Shown in pieces: positions 9,069-20,325 of a stretch of 64,000 bases of DNA. Origin of the DNA: Betaproteobacteria bacterium HGW-Betaproteobacteria-3 (lineage in GTDB: Bacteria > Pseudomonadota > Gammaproteobacteria > Burkholderiales > Burkholderiaceae_C); the NCBI GenBank assembly GCA_002842205.1, contig PHCI01000023.1, positions 22,699 to 86,698 on the forward strand. The letters run 5' to 3'. The position numbers and the translations under genes are program-made. The notes under the pieces were generated by a model. The model saw only the letters and a list, made by a program, of their open reading frames with translations, was not told the DNA's origin and ran no database searches. Each line of letters starts with the position of its first letter. Position 1 is the first letter of the stretch.

Positions 9069-9659
9069 ATGGGCGAAGCACACAGGGTGCGACCCGATGC
9101 AGACTATGCGCGCGCCGGGTTTTCGTCAACCGCAGGCCTTGGGGGGTTTGGCCGCAAGCGTGAGGGCGCACCATGGCGGGCCTGGGCAATTGCGGTACGC
9201 TTTGGGCCTGTCGCCGGCGGGGTTGCCCTTGCCACTGCATTCACCGCCATTGCCCTGCTGGCGCTTTCGACACTGGTGCACTACGAAGTGCTGCGGGGCT
9301 TGAGCGCCGCGTTGCCGGTGCTGCGCATCCCGACGCGATCCAAATTGCTGGTGGTGCTGTTTGCCGCTTTTTTTGCGCATGCGCTGGAGATCGCCCTGTA
9401 CGCCGCCGCCTATTACGGCCTGGTCGAGGTGGCGCATCTGGGCACGCTGAAAGGCGAGGGGGGCGCGTCGCTGCTCAACTGCGTTTATCTCTCGGCCGAG
9501 ACCTACACCTCGCTGGGGTTTGGCGATGTGGTGCCCACCGGGCCGGTCCGCCTGATCGTGGGGCTGGAGGCGCTGAACGGGCTGCTGTTGATCGGCTGGT
9601 CGGCGTCTTACACCTACATCGCCATGGAGCGTTTCTGGACAGAGCACCGCACTGAGTGA
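9069..9659 (+). CDS. Two-TM ion channel family protein (Ion_trans_2-like)
   Basis: The C-terminal 150 residues look like a two-transmembrane cation channel: a first membrane helix (VALATAFTAIALLALSTLVH), a second (LLVVLFAAFFAHALEIALYA), a pore loop with the filter-like TYTSLGFGDVVPTGPV, and a last helix (LIVGLEALNGLLLIGWSASY). The filter reads GFGD rather than the canonical GYGD. The start is uncertain. The ATG used here overlaps the start of the EthD-like gene on the other strand by antisense, and the first 40 residues look unconserved; no good ATG or GTG lies nearer the first helix. The overlap suggests a shared divergent promoter region. Confidence 0.75.
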   Translation: MGEAHRVRPDADYARAGFSSTAGLGGFGRKREGAPWRAWAIAVRFGPVAGGVALATAFTAIALLALSTLVHYEVLRGLSAALPVLRIPTRSKLLVVLFAAFFAHALEIALYAAAYYGLVEVAHLGTLKGEGGASLLNCVYLSAETYTSLGFGDVVPTGPVRLIVGLEALNGLLLIGWSASYTYIAMERFWTEHRTE

Positions 9660-9719
9660 CCTGAAGCGCCACAATCTCACCCCGCCCCCCAAAAAATCCA
9701 TCACCCCCGAAGGAATCCC

Positions 9720-10292
9720 GTGAAGTTCAAGATGGCACCCAACTCGCTGTTTGCGATCCTGCTGCGCTCGCCGTGGTGGATCAGTCTGGGCATTGCGCTG
9801 GCGTTTGGGTTGGTGTCACGCGCCGCGCTGCCCGAGACCTACTGGACGATGGGCGCCATGGGCGGCTTTCCGTTTCTGATTCTGGCCGCCATGGCGTTGC
9901 GCCGCCAGATGCGCGCGCCCAGCCCCAAGCGGGTGGACGCCATTCTGGCCCGGGTGGCCACGCTGTCATGGCGCGAGTTTGCCGACGCGCTGGAAAAAGC
10001 ACTGACCACCGACGGCGCCAAGGTGACGCGGCTTGAGGGCGCAGCCGACTTTGCCGTGGTGCGCGGCAGCAAGACCCAGCTGGTCGCCGCCAAGCGCTGG
10101 AAGGCGGCGCGCCTGGGGGAAGACGCGCTGGAAGCCCTGCAAGCGGCCGTGCGCCAGCGCGATGCCAGTGAGGCCATGGTGATTTCGCTGGGCGAACTCA
10201 GCGCGAACGCGCAGCGCTACGCCAAGGCGCACCACATCGAGGTGGTGCAGGGCGCGGCGCTGGCGCAATTGCTGCGCAACGCCGGTCTGTAA
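9720..10292 (+). CDS. Membrane-anchored Mrr-like restriction endonuclease-fold protein
   Basis: A 190-residue protein with a GTG start behind GAAGGAATCCC. Two N-terminal hydrophobic segments (about residues 8-30 and 40-60) precede a cytosolic domain that looks like the Mrr_cat/PD-(D/E)xK fold: LSWREFADALEKAL, then ADFAVV followed by LVAAKRWK. In active members the latter motif usually reads (Q/E)xKRW; here the Q/E position is alanine, so nuclease activity is doubtful. It stands alone with no methylase or modification partner. Function is unknown. Confidence 0.65.
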   Translation: MKFKMAPNSLFAILLRSPWWISLGIALAFGLVSRAALPETYWTMGAMGGFPFLILAAMALRRQMRAPSPKRVDAILARVATLSWREFADALEKALTTDGAKVTRLEGAADFAVVRGSKTQLVAAKRWKAARLGEDALEALQAAVRQRDASEAMVISLGELSANAQRYAKAHHIEVVQGAALAQLLRNAGL

Positions 10293-10365
10293 GAGCGCCT
10301 CCTAAAACCTGCGGGCGGGAGTGGGTTTGGCGCGCTTTTTCAGCGCTGCGGCGCATACTTCGGGC

Positions 10366-10695
10366 ATGGCCATCCCGCATGTAGCTTCCGGTGAACCGGT
10401 CGATGTCCGCCCGTTGGGCAACCGGCTGGCGCAAGGTCAGACCCATGCGCTGTTCAAGACCGAAGGGCTGGAAGTGATCCGGCTGGTGTTGCCCCAGGGC
10501 AAGTCGATGCCGCCGCACGCCGTGGCGGGTGAGATCACCGTGCACTGCCTTGAGGGGCAAATCGATATCCAGACCGACGCGCGCAGCCAGGTGCTGGAAG
10601 CGGGTCAACTGCTGTACCTGGCTGGGGGCGTGACGCACAGCCTGGTCAGTCTGGTGGATGCCTCGGCATTGCTGACCATCGTCCTGCGCAAGTAG
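10366..10695 (+). CDS. Cupin domain protein
   Basis: A 109-residue single-domain cupin starting MAIPHVASGEPVDVRPLGNR. It contains the two small beta-barrel motifs in weak form (PPHAVAGEITVHCLEGQIDI and GQLLYLAGGVTHSLVSL). A histidine remains at each motif (H in PPHAV and H in VTHSL), so metal binding is possible but not certain. There is no Shine-Dalgarno sequence. A CATACT hexamer ends six nucleotides before the ATG, consistent with a leaderless message. The frame is open back to a GTG at 10321, but the added residues do not look native. Confidence 0.8.
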   Translation: MAIPHVASGEPVDVRPLGNRLAQGQTHALFKTEGLEVIRLVLPQGKSMPPHAVAGEITVHCLEGQIDIQTDARSQVLEAGQLLYLAGGVTHSLVSLVDASALLTIVLRK

Positions 10696-10740
10696 GCCAC
10701 TGCAAAGCGCCCGGCAGACAGGGCCGCGCCGGGGCGGCGT

Positions 10741-10765
10741 TGACGCGCCAAAGCACGGCGCGTCA
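10741..10765. repeat. Perfect 9-bp inverted repeat (hairpin) upstream of the DUF302 gene
   Basis: TGACGCGCC and GGCGCGTCA are exact complements separated by seven bases (AAAGCAC). No T-run follows on either side, so it is not a canonical intrinsic terminator. It lies between the cupin stop and the DUF302 start and could be a transcript end-stabilising hairpin or an operator. Confidence 0.6.
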
Positions 10766-10804
10766 TACTGCAGGCCTCGATTCACTCTAAAAAAAGGTAT
10801 TTCC

Positions 10805-11257
10805 ATGAAGCTTCTGCGCGTTCTCGCCGCCCTGGTTTTGTCTGCTGTTGTGTCGGTTGCCGGTGCCGCCGACGGCCTGATCGCCGTCAAAAGCCCGCAC
10901 AGCGCCAAAGTCACGATGGACAAGTTCGAAGAAATCGTCAAACAGCGCGGCCTCAACGTGTTTGCGCGCGTTGACCATGCGGCTGGCGCGGCCAAGATCG
11001 GCAAGACCCTGCGCCCGACCGAAGTGCTGATCTTCGGCAACCCGCAAGGCGGCACGCCGTTCATGGAGTGCGCCCAGTCGGTGGGGATCGATCTGCCCCT
11101 GAAGGCGCTGGTCTGGGAAGACGCCTCGGCCCAGGTCTGGCTGGGCTACAACGACCCGGCGTTCCTGGCCCAGCGGCATGGCGTTGCGCAATGCCCGGTG
11201 GCCGAGAACCTGCGCAAGGCACTGGCGGGCCTGGCCGACGCGGCCGTGGCGCGTTAG
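10805..11257 (+). CDS. DUF302 domain protein, exported
   Basis: A 150-residue protein with a clear signal peptide (hydrophobic core LLRVLAALVLSAVVSVAGAA, cleavage near residue 22). The mature part follows the DUF302 pattern: DGLIAVKSPHSAKVTMDKFE, GLNVFARVDHAAGAAKIGK, LRPTEVLIFGNPQGGTPFM and a C-terminal LAG helix. DUF302 proteins are small, often periplasmic, and of unknown function. A near-perfect 11-bp hairpin follows the stop at 11266-11292. Confidence 0.88.
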   Translation: MKLLRVLAALVLSAVVSVAGAADGLIAVKSPHSAKVTMDKFEEIVKQRGLNVFARVDHAAGAAKIGKTLRPTEVLIFGNPQGGTPFMECAQSVGIDLPLKALVWEDASAQVWLGYNDPAFLAQRHGVAQCPVAENLRKALAGLADAAVAR

Positions 11258-11265
11258 GCATGGCG

Positions 11266-11292
11266 AGGCCAATTTTTGAACAAAATTGGCCT
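11266..11292. terminator. Bidirectional hairpin between convergent genes
   Basis: AGGCCAATTTT and AAAATTGGCCT are perfect complements around the five-base loop TGAAC. The A/T half of the stem lies next to the loop, so no clean T-run follows the base; it is a stable hairpin rather than a textbook intrinsic terminator. It sits between the DUF302 gene and the convergent hybrid kinase gene and overlaps the left end of a dispersed element. Confidence 0.6.
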
Positions 11293-11331
11293 TCAGCCCC
11301 CGTCAAATGGCGATAGTTTGCTTCAAATAAC
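11282..11331 (+). repeat. AT-rich dispersed element, intergenic copy
   Basis: This copy reads GGCCTTCAGCCCCCGTC, AAATGGCGATAGTTTGCTT, then an A/T-rich end. It matches the copy at 8648-8715 at nearly every position from GGCCTTCA to GTTTGCT. It lies between convergent genes, next to the hairpin at 11266-11292. Confidence 0.7.
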
Positions 11332-11369
11332 GAAGCGTTCGGGGTCGGCCCCGCCTGCCGCAGGGGCCG

Positions 11370-14057
11370 TCAGACGGGCGTGACAGTGGCTGCGTCGGAC
11401 AGCCAGTAGGCGATTTTCTTCAGCATTTCCTCAGGGTTGAAGGGCTTGCCAATGAAGTCGCTCATGCCGGCAGCACGCGCCCGTTCGCGGTGCTCGGGCA
11501 ATACATTGGCCGTGATGGCGATCACCGGCGTTTGCGCGTAGCCGTCGAGTTTGCGGATTTCCCGAGTGGCCTGCAGACCGTCAAGCACGGGCATCTGCAT
11601 GTCCATGAACACCAGGTCGTAGCGGTGGTTGCGGGCCTGCTGAATCGCCTGCTCGCCGTCCTCGGCCATGTCGACGGTCAGCTGGAGTTCGCCCAGCATT
11701 TGTTCGAGGATGATGCGGTTGATGGGTTCGTCGTCCACCACGAGCACGCGTTTGCCGTCAAACCGGGTGGGCAATGCGGGCTGCGTGGCGCTCAGGCACT
11801 GCGACGAGTTTTCGCTGCCGACGGCCACGTCGATCTCGAACCAGAACAGGCTGCCTTCGCCTTCACGGCTGTCCACCCCCACCTCGCCGCCCATGATGTG
11901 GGCCAGCTTGCGCGTGATGGACAGGCCCAGTCCGGTGCCGCCGTACTTGCGGGTGATGGAGCCATCGGCCTGCTCGAAGGCCTCGAAGATGCGCTGGCGC
12001 TTGGCTTCGGGAATGCCGACGCCGGTGTCGCGGACTTCAAAGCGCAGCCGCTGGCGGGCCGCGTCGCCGCCCACCACCCGGCCACTGACATGGACACTGC
12101 CGCTGTACGTGAACTTGACCGCGTTGCCCACCAGATTGACCAGCATTTGCAGGATGCGCATGGCGTCGCCACGCAGGCAGTGGGGCAGGTCGAAGTCGAG
12201 GTGGAAATCCAGCCCCTTGTCGCGCGCCTGGGCGCCGCAGATGGCGTCCAGCTTGTCGGCCAGCGCTGCGGGGGAAAAGTCTTCATTGACCAGATGCACA
12301 TGGTCGGCCTCGATCTGGGCGAGGTTGAGCACGTCGTTGAGCACGTCGTGCATGTGCGCGGCTGCGCCCAGCAGCCGCCGGATCATTTCGCCGTCGGTGT
12401 CGTTGCCGGTATTGCGCAGCAAAATGTTGCCCAGGCCAATGATGCCGTGCAGCGGCGTGCGGATCTCATGGCTCATGTTGGCCAGGAAGGTGGACTTGGC
12501 CTTGGAGGCGGCTTCAGCCTCCCGCGTGCGCTCTTGAAGTTCGGTGTTTTTGGCTTCAATTTCCAGCTGGTAGTGGTGCACCTGGGTCAGGTCCACCACC
12601 GAAGCCAGCCACTGGCTGACTTCGCTCAGGTCGATGCGGACCAGCCCCACCTGCACGGGCACGTCGGCGCCATCGGGTCGCCGGGCGGTCAGGGCGCGCT
12701 GCGTGGTCGGCAATAGCGTGGGGCGGCGATGCGCGTCGGCGCCACTGATGGGCTCGGTCGTTGGCCCCATCACCCGCGGAATCAGCGTTTCGAGGCGTTG
12801 ACCCAAAAGGGTGGCTTCCTCGCGCTGGAGCAGGGTGCACAAGGACGGGTTGACCTGCACCATTTTGCCGTTCTCGTCCATCAACGCCATGCCGATGGGC
12901 ATGGCGTTGACCAACACGCCCAGATTTCGGGCCTGCCGCGCGGTCTGCCGGTTGCGCACGTAAAGGGTGCGCATGTAAATCGCTGTCAGTGCGCCTGCAA
13001 ACAGCATCACCACGATCAGGCTCCACTGCATCTGCGGGCGGATGCGCGCAGCGATCAGTTCTTCAAGCTGGCTTTGGGGTGCCAGGATGCGCAGCTGCAT
13101 GTCGTCACCGGGGGTGCCGGGGGTCAGATCGACGGCGCGCAGGGTGCTGTAGAAAATCTCGCCACTGGCGCGCTGGCGCACCCGCCCGATGCCGCGCATG
13201 GCGGGCAGCGGCCCATCGGTGTCCAGTGACTCGAATTCGGCGCTCCAGGTCTGCGAAGGCTGCCCCATCTGGTCGCCGAAGGTGTGGCGCGGATCGGGGT
13301 GCAACAGGTAGTGGCCGCTGCTGGACGTCAGGTAGGTGGTGGCGCTCTTGATTTCGGATGCACCCAGCCGCTCGAGGAAGGGGCGCGCTTCCAGGGCCAG
13401 CATCACCACGCCGAAAACCCGGCCTTCGCGGGTGCGCACGGCCGTGGCGGCGTTGAGCATCGGTCGGCGTGGCAGCTCGACCTGGCCTTGCGTCTCATTC
13501 AGCATCAACGGCGAGAAATAGTCCTCACCGGGGGCGCGCTCCAGGGCTTGCTGCAAAAGCGTGGGCAGTGCGGGTGGCGCGAAGGTTGACTCCGGCGCAA
13601 TATGCACCAGGCCAGCCTGGTCCTGCTCAATGCGTGAAATTTCCCGGGCATTGCCGTTGACCAGTTCGAACAGCTGAAACTTGAACACGGTGGACTTGCT
13701 GCGCAAAAAACCGGTGATGATTTCATCCAGCCGCTGTTGCCACAGCGCGCGAGGCGTGTGGTCCAGCGGATCCACGCCACCGTTTTGCAGGGCACGCCCC
13801 ATGCCGTTGATGGGGGGAATCTGCGACACAAAAGCCACATTGCGGCGCAGGTCTTCGAGCTGGTCGTCGATCACCGCGAGTTTGCGCTGCTCTTCCATGG
13901 CCAGTGTGCTGGCAAGGTCGCGGGCAATCTCGGCCCGCTGGTCGGAGCCGACGTATTCGTACAAGCCCAGCATGGCGATGGTCAGCACGCCAAAGGCCAG
14001 TGCCAGCATCAGTGGCAGTGCCTTGTCGGAAACCTTACCCAGCGTCAGTGGCGCCAT
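11370..14057 (-). CDS. Hybrid sensor histidine kinase/response regulator
   Basis: An 895-residue inner-membrane kinase. Order: short cytoplasmic N-terminus, first membrane helix (about 13-35), a periplasmic sensor domain of some 300 residues, second helix (about 344-365), a PAS domain (about 375-490), a dimerisation domain with the phosphorylated histidine H530 in [10 protein letters not shown], a HATPase domain with the G1/G2 boxes [10 protein letters not shown] and GGTGLGLSI, and a receiver domain (about 766-885) with phospho-acceptor D819 in [11 protein letters not shown]. The architecture resembles BarA-like kinases without an Hpt domain, so a separate phosphotransfer partner would be needed for a full relay. 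The input signal is unknown and no dedicated regulator is adjacent. Confidence 0.92.
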   Translation of the reverse strand: MAPLTLGKVSDKALPLMLALAFGVLTIAMLGLYEYVGSDQRAEIARDLASTLAMEEQRKLAVIDDQLEDLRRNVAFVSQIPPINGMGRALQNGGVDPLDHTPRALWQQRLDEIITGFLRSKSTVFKFQLFELVNGNAREISRIEQDQAGLVHIAPESTFAPPALPTLLQQALERAPGEDYFSPLMLNETQGQVELPRRPMLNAATAVRTREGRVFGVVMLALEARPFLERLGASEIKSATTYLTSSSGHYLLHPDPRHTFGDQMGQPSQTWSAEFESLDTDGPLPAMRGIGRVRQRASGEIFYSTLRAVDLTPGTPGDDMQLRILAPQSQLEELIAARIRPQMQWSLIVVMLFAGALTAIYMRTLYVRNRQTARQARNLGVLVNAMPIGMALMDENGKMVQVNPSLCTLLQREEATLLGQRLETLIPRVMGPTTEPISGADAHRRPTLLPTTQRALTARRPDGADVPVQVGLVRIDLSEVSQWLASVVDLTQVHHYQLEIEAKNTELQERTREAEAASKAKSTFLANMSHEIRTPLHGIIGLGNILLRNTGNDTDGEMIRRLLGAAAHMHDVLNDVLNLAQIEADHVHLVNEDFSPAALADKLDAICGAQARDKGLDFHLDFDLPHCLRGDAMRILQMLVNLVGNAVKFTYSGSVHVSGRVVGGDAARQRLRFEVRDTGVGIPEAKRQRIFEAFEQADGSITRKYGGTGLGLSITRKLAHIMGGEVGVDSREGEGSLFWFEIDVAVGSENSSQCLSATQPALPTRFDGKRVLVVDDEPINRIILEQMLGELQLTVDMAEDGEQAIQQARNHRYDLVFMDMQMPVLDGLQATREIRKLDGYAQTPVIAITANVLPEHRERARAAGMSDFIGKPFNPEEMLKKIAYWLSDAATVTPV

Positions 14058-14270
14058 GAACCCCCTCCGGGTGCATCATGGGCGAGCGTCCTGGGTCGTG
14101 GTGCACGCCCGGGAATGTCTTTGCGCCCATGCTTTCGTGACGATTGTTACCGCAAACAAGGCGCAGCGCCAAGCTCGGCAACGCCAACTATTTGTGCATT
14201 GGCATGTCTTTTTGAGGGATGGGCTGTCGTGCGCTTTGGGGCCGCACCAGAATGGTTCAGGCCGTGCGAT

Positions 14271-14918
14271 TCAGGCGGCGGCTTCCAGACCGTGCCGGAA
14301 GTGCTCGTGCATGCGCTGCGTGGCGACGGCCGGCTGGCGGTCGGCCAGTGCCTGCATGATTGCGCGGTGCTCGGCCAGCGACTCTTCAATGCGCCCGCTT
14401 TTGAGCAGCGAGTTGTGGCGGTTGAGCTTCATGACCTTGCGCAGGTCGGCCACCATCTGGTCGCGCCAGCGGTTGTCGGCAATCTCCAGCAGCCGCATGT
14501 GAAAGCGCTCGTTGATGGCAAAGAACTGTTCGCGGTCCACGTTGCCCGGCACGGCGGCGGCCTCCAGTTCGGCGTGCAGGGCCTGCAGGCTGGCCAGTTG
14601 TTCAGGGGTGGCGCGGGCGGCCACCACGCCAGCGGCGTCGCTTTCCAGCAGGCTCAACAAGTGGTACACATCGGTCAGGTCGCGTTCGGACACTTCGGTC
14701 ACGTAGGCACCGCGGCGCACTTTCATCGTGACCAGGCCTTCGGTCGCCAGCACCTTGAGCGCCTCGCGCAGCGGCGTGCGGCTGATGCCGTATTCCTCGG
14801 CCAGCTTGAGCTCGTCAACCCAGCTGCCGGGCTCGAGTTCGCGGTTGAAAATGCGCTGGCGCAGCAGCTCGGCCACCTCTTCATAGAGGGCGCGGTGGGA
14901 CAGGGAAACAGCAGCCAT
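14271..14918 (-). CDS. GntR family transcriptional regulator, FCD (FadR) subgroup
   Basis: A 215-residue regulator with an N-terminal winged helix (KLAEEYGISRTPLREALKVL, about residues 35-60) and a C-terminal all-helical FCD domain whose Asp/His positions (residues about 85-200) usually bind a metal and an organic acid. It is divergent from methylmalonyl-CoA mutase, with under 170 bp between the starts, so it probably controls the propionyl-CoA module. It may be leaderless: TACAAT on the minus strand ends seven nucleotides before the ATG and no Shine-Dalgarno sequence exists. ATTGT/ACAAT arms around 14927-14945 could be its operator. The ligand is not known; a propionyl- or methylmalonyl-related acid is a guess from context. 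Confidence 0.9.
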   Translation of the reverse strand: MAAVSLSHRALYEEVAELLRQRIFNRELEPGSWVDELKLAEEYGISRTPLREALKVLATEGLVTMKVRRGAYVTEVSERDLTDVYHLLSLLESDAAGVVAARATPEQLASLQALHAELEAAAVPGNVDREQFFAINERFHMRLLEIADNRWRDQMVADLRKVMKLNRHNSLLKSGRIEESLAEHRAIMQALADRQPAVATQRMHEHFRHGLEAAA

Positions 14919-14995
14919 GGGGCGAATTGTAAGGCAGGAACAATATTCTGAATCAATAATTATGAATGATGTAAACTTGGAAAAACCCCTCCAGT

Positions 14996-15055
14996 CCGTT
15001 CGGGCTGAGCGCGTTGAAGCCCTCCCGGGGCCTTCGACAGGCTCAGGGCGAACGG
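14996..15055. repeat. REP-like palindrome pair (REPIN-like) upstream of methylmalonyl-CoA mutase
   Basis: Two 27-bp units face each other: CCGTTCGGGCTGAGC followed by GCGTTGAAGCCC (14996-15022), and its inverted partner GGCCTTCGACAGGCTC followed by AGGGCGAACGG (15029-15055). The arms are complementary except for a few mismatches and would fold into a long hairpin. Related units lie on both sides of the GIY-YIG segment at 17272-17298 and 17596-17654. The unit sits in the mutase leader, about 30 bp from the ATG. Confidence 0.85.
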
Positions 15056-15086
15056 TGTGAATCGAGACCGCGAACGGTACCCGGCC

Positions 15087-17243
<2,157 letters not shown>

Positions 17244-17271
17244 GACAACAACCATCCGCATGCCATCCCGC

Positions 17272-17298
17272 CCGTTCGGGCTGAGCTTGTCGAAGCCC
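17272..17298 (+). repeat. REP-like half unit upstream of the GIY-YIG segment
   Basis: A single 27-bp unit, CCGTTCGGGCTGAGC followed by TTGTCGAAGCCC, nearly identical to the left arm at 14996-15022. Its inverted partner is missing or decayed. It lies between the mutase stop and the GTG start of the GIY-YIG domain, so repeats flank that segment on both sides. Confidence 0.85.
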
Positions 17299-17315
17299 TT
17301 GCCTGTCCGGTCAAA

Positions 17316-18719
17316 GTGAAACCCTTCTACGTCTACATGCTGCGGTGCGGCGACGGCTCGTATTACACGGGCCAGACTGACGATATGGATTCGCGAATGC
17401 AGCAGCATGAGGCGGGCGAAATCGGCTATACGGCGACCCGCAAGCCTGTCGAGTTGGTTTGGCAGGGCGAATTCGAGACGCGTGAAGGTGCGATTGCTTT
17501 TGAACAGCAGATCAAGGGCTGGTCACGGGCCAAGAAAGAGGCCTTGATGGCTGGAGATTGGGCGCGGGTTCAGGAACTGGCGAAGTCAAAATCCACCGTT
17601 CACCCTGAGCCGGTCGAAGGGCTCGCGGGGCTTCGACAGGCTCAGCCCGAACGGAAGGGGGCTCAGCCCGAACGGGAGGGGGCTCAGCCCGAACGGAGTG
17701 GGGTGCGACCAGAACAGCATTTGGTCGATCGCATTCTCGACAAAGACAGCACCACCCAGCGCCGCGCCATCGCCAAAGCCATCACGCTGCTCGAATCCAC
17801 CCGCGCCGACCACCGCGCGCAAGGCGACGAACTGCTCACGGCCTTGCTGCCCCACACCGGCAAGTCTTTCCGCCTGGGCATCAGCGGCGTGCCCGGCGTC
17901 GGCAAATCGACTTTTATTGAAGTGCTGGGCTTGTACTTGATCGAGCAAGGCCACCGCGTGGCGGTGCTGACCATCGACCCGTCCAGCACCGTCTCGGGCG
18001 GCTCGATCCTGGGCGACAAGACGCGCATGGAAAAGCTCTCGGTGCACGAGCGCGCCTACATCCGGCCCAGCCCGTCCAGCGGCACGCTGGGCGGCGTGGC
18101 CGAGAAAACCCGCGAGGCGATGCTGGTGTGCGAGGCCGCGGGCTACGACGTGGTGATCGTCGAAACCGTGGGTGTGGGCCAGAGCGAAACGGCCGTGGCC
18201 GGCATGACCGACATGTTCGTGCTGATGCAGTTGCCCAATGCCGGCGACGATCTGCAGGCCATCAAGAAGGGCGTGATGGAGCTGGCCGATCTGGTGGTCA
18301 TCAACAAGGCCGATCTGGACCCTGACGCCGCGACGCGGGCCCAGGCGCAGATCGTCTCGTCGCTGCGGCTGCTGGGGCAGCATGGCCATCCCGACCATGC
18401 GCACCATGACCCGAAGATCTGGCACCCGCAGGCCATTCAACTGAGCGCACTGCACGGCAGCGGGGTGGACGCGTTCTGGACCGCGGTGTCGTCGTTCAGG
18501 GCGCTGCAGCAGGGCAACGGGCACCTGGCGGCGCGCCGCCAGCACCAGGCGCTGGCGTGGATGTGGGAGCGCATCGATGCCGGTCTCAAGCACGCCTTCC
18601 GGCACGACGCGCAGGTGGCGGCGCTGCTGCCGCGCATCATTGCCGAGGTGGCCGCAGGGCGGCTGGCAGCCTCCACTGCGGCAAGAAATCTGCTTCAAGC
18701 CCACGGCAAACGGTCATAG
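17316..18719 (+). CDS. meaB: GIY-YIG nuclease domain fused in frame to MeaB GTPase
   Basis: One uninterrupted 467-codon frame encodes two proteins usually made separately. Residues 1-95 are a complete small GIY-YIG endonuclease ([51 protein letters not shown]). Residues about 96-129 are a linker made by translation of REP-like repeats, ending in three AQPERxG heptads. From about residue 130 the protein is MeaB/ArgK, the G3E-type GTPase that protects and reloads methylmalonyl-CoA mutase, with Walker [10 protein letters not shown] and the switch region [14 protein letters not shown]. The frame starts at a GTG. An internal GTG at 17703 behind GGAG would give a 338-residue MeaB of normal length, so the fused frame may still yield free MeaB. 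It lies between its client mutase and pccB. Confidence 0.85.
   Translation: MKPFYVYMLRCGDGSYYTGQTDDMDSRMQQHEAGEIGYTATRKPVELVWQGEFETREGAIAFEQQIKGWSRAKKEALMAGDWARVQELAKSKSTVHPEPVEGLAGLRQAQPERKGAQPEREGAQPERSGVRPEQHLVDRILDKDSTTQRRAIAKAITLLESTRADHRAQGDELLTALLPHTGKSFRLGISGVPGVGKSTFIEVLGLYLIEQGHRVAVLTIDPSSTVSGGSILGDKTRMEKLSVHERAYIRPSPSSGTLGGVAEKTREAMLVCEAAGYDVVIVETVGVGQSETAVAGMTDMFVLMQLPNAGDDLQAIKKGVMELADLVVINKADLDPDAATRAQAQIVSSLRLLGQHGHPDHAHHDPKIWHPQAIQLSALHGSGVDAFWTAVSSFRALQQGNGHLAARRQHQALAWMWERIDAGLKHAFRHDAQVAALLPRIIAEVAAGRLAASTAARNLLQAHGKRS
17596..17696. repeat. REP-like palindrome pair plus 21-bp tandem copies inside the fused frame
   Basis: A left unit at 17596-17622 (CCGTTCACCCTGAGC, CGGTCGAAGGGC) faces an inverted unit at 17628-17654 (GGGCTTCGACAGGCTC, AGCCCGAACGG). 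After it, GCTCAGCCCGAACGG recurs twice, giving three starts at 17641, 17662 and 17683. The period is exactly 21 bp, so each copy adds seven codons and leaves the frame open. The array is the linker between the GIY-YIG domain and MeaB. Confidence 0.9.
17695..17705 (+). other. meaB: Possible internal translation start of MeaB
   Basis: GGAG at 17695-17698 is followed after four bases by an in-frame GTG (17703). Starting there gives 338 residues beginning [12 protein letters not shown], the usual length for MeaB/ArgK. The last tandem repeat itself supplies the GGAG, so the repeat may have provided the ribosome binding site. A TTG at 17721 is a second candidate. Confidence 0.45.
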
Positions 18720-18745
18720 TTAGCTACCGAAAACATAGTATTTTT
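18693..18745 (+). repeat. AT-rich dispersed element at the 3' end of meaB
   Basis: This copy (CTTCAAGCCCACGG, CAAACGGTCATAGTTAGCTA, then AAAACATAGTATTT) spans the last codons of meaB and the leader of pccB. Its right half TCATAGTT(A/T)GCTA matches the copy at 53693-53765. It provides the meaB stop codon and lies just before the pccB ribosome binding site. Confidence 0.55.
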
Positions 18746-18757
18746 GAGGACGACACC

Positions 18758-20290
18758 ATGCACGACATTCTTGAACAGCTGGAAAATAAACGCGCCGCCG
18801 CCCGCCTCGGGGGCGGGCAAAAGCGCATTGACGCGCAGCACAAAAAAGGCAAGCTCACCGCGCGCGAGCGGCTGGGGTTGCTGCTGGACGAGGGCACGTT
18901 CGAAGAGTGGGACATGTTCGTCGAGCACCGCTGTGTCGATTTCGGCATGCAGGACCAGAAGATTCCGGGTGACGGCGTGGTCACCGGCTACGGCATGATC
19001 AACGGACGCCTGGTGTTCGTGTTCAGCCAGGATTTCACGGTGTTTGGCGGCGCGCTCAGCGAGGCCCATGCCGAAAAAATCTGCAAGATCATGGACCAGG
19101 CCATGAAGGTCGGCGCACCGGTGATCGGCCTCAACGATTCGGGCGGCGCCCGCATCCAGGAAGGTGTGGCCTCATTGGGCGGTTATGCCGACGTGTTCCA
19201 GCGCAACGTGATGGCCAGTGGCGTGGTGCCGCAGATCAGCATGATCATGGGGCCGTCGGCCGGTGGCGCGGTGTATTCGCCGGCCATGACGGACTTCATC
19301 TTCATGGTCAAGGACAGCAGCTACATGTTCGTCACCGGCCCCGAGGTGGTGAAGACCGTGACGCACGAGGAGGTGACCGCCGAAGAGCTGGGCGGCGCCG
19401 TCACCCACACCACCCGCAGCGGCGTGGCCGATCTGGCGTTCGAGAACGACGTGGAGGCGCTGCTGATGCTGCGTCGCCTGTACAACTACCTGCCGCTGTC
19501 CAACCGGGAGAAAGCCCCGGTGCGCCCCAGCGGCGACCCGGCCGGCCGCATGGAGCTGAGCCTGGACACGCTGGTGCCCGACAACGCCAACAAGCCGTAT
19601 GACATGAAGGAGCTGATCCTCAAGACGGTGGACGACGGCGACTTCTTCGAGTTGCAGCCCGAATACGCCAAGAACATCCTGATCGGCTTTGCCCGCATGG
19701 AAGGCCAGTCGGTGGGCATCGTGGCCAACCAGCCGCTGGTGCTGGCCGGCTGCCTGGACATCAAGAGCAGCATCAAGGCGGCGCGCTTCGTGCGCTTTTG
19801 TGATGCCTTCAACATCCCCGTGCTCACCTTTGTGGACGTGCCAGGCTTCCTGCCCGGCACCACGCAGGAATACGGCGGCATCATCAAGCACGGCGCCAAA
19901 CTGCTCTATGCCTACGCCGAGTGCACGGTGCCCAAGATCACCGTGATCACCCGCAAGGCCTACGGCGGCGCCTACGACGTGATGGCCTCCAAGCACTTGC
20001 GTGGCGACGTGAACTTTGCCTGGCCCAACGCCGAGATTGCGGTGATGGGTGCCAAGGGTGCGGTGGAGATCATCTTCCGCGAAGACAAGGGAGATCCTGC
20101 GAAATTGGTGGCCAGGGAAGCCGAGTACAAGGCCCGTTTTGCCAATCCGTTTGTGGCTGGCGCGCGTGGGTTCATTGACGACGTGATCCTGCCGCACGAA
20201 ACGCGCAAGCGCATCTGCCGGTCGCTGGTGATGCTCAAGGACAAGAAAATCGAGAACCCTTGGCGCAAGCACGGGAACATTCCGCTGTGA
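18758..20290 (+). CDS. pccB: Propionyl-CoA carboxylase beta subunit (carboxyltransferase)
   Basis: A 510-residue biotin-dependent acyl-CoA carboxyltransferase, which moves carboxyl from biotin to propionyl-CoA to give methylmalonyl-CoA. Typical blocks are [20 protein letters not shown], the acyl-CoA site [17 protein letters not shown], the [16 protein letters not shown] oxyanion loop, and biotin-site sequences [20 protein letters not shown] and [10 protein letters not shown]. The start is the ATG behind TGAGGA. It is separated from its partner pccA by about 310 bp of repeats. Propionyl- rather than acetyl-CoA specificity is inferred from the adjacent mutase and MeaB genes. Confidence 0.95.
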   Translation: MHDILEQLENKRAAARLGGGQKRIDAQHKKGKLTARERLGLLLDEGTFEEWDMFVEHRCVDFGMQDQKIPGDGVVTGYGMINGRLVFVFSQDFTVFGGALSEAHAEKICKIMDQAMKVGAPVIGLNDSGGARIQEGVASLGGYADVFQRNVMASGVVPQISMIMGPSAGGAVYSPAMTDFIFMVKDSSYMFVTGPEVVKTVTHEEVTAEELGGAVTHTTRSGVADLAFENDVEALLMLRRLYNYLPLSNREKAPVRPSGDPAGRMELSLDTLVPDNANKPYDMKELILKTVDDGDFFELQPEYAKNILIGFARMEGQSVGIVANQPLVLAGCLDIKSSIKAARFVRFCDAFNIPVLTFVDVPGFLPGTTQEYGGIIKHGAKLLYAYAECTVPKITVITRKAYGGAYDVMASKHLRGDVNFAWPNAEIAVMGAKGAVEIIFREDKGDPAKLVAREAEYKARFANPFVAGARGFIDDVILPHETRKRICRSLVMLKDKKIENPWRKHGNIPL

Positions 20291-20325
20291 GCGCCCTTCG
20301 TTTGCTGAGGGGTTTCCAGCGCTCC

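Noticed and set aside
14919..15086. Cobalamin riboswitch before the B12-dependent mutase
   Set aside because: No B12-box-like sequence is visible, and most of the space is taken by the REP-like palindrome and the divergent promoters.
17596..17696. CRISPR array
   Set aside because: Three short direct copies with a 21-bp period and no spacers of regular length; this is a REP-like palindrome with tandem remnants inside a coding frame.
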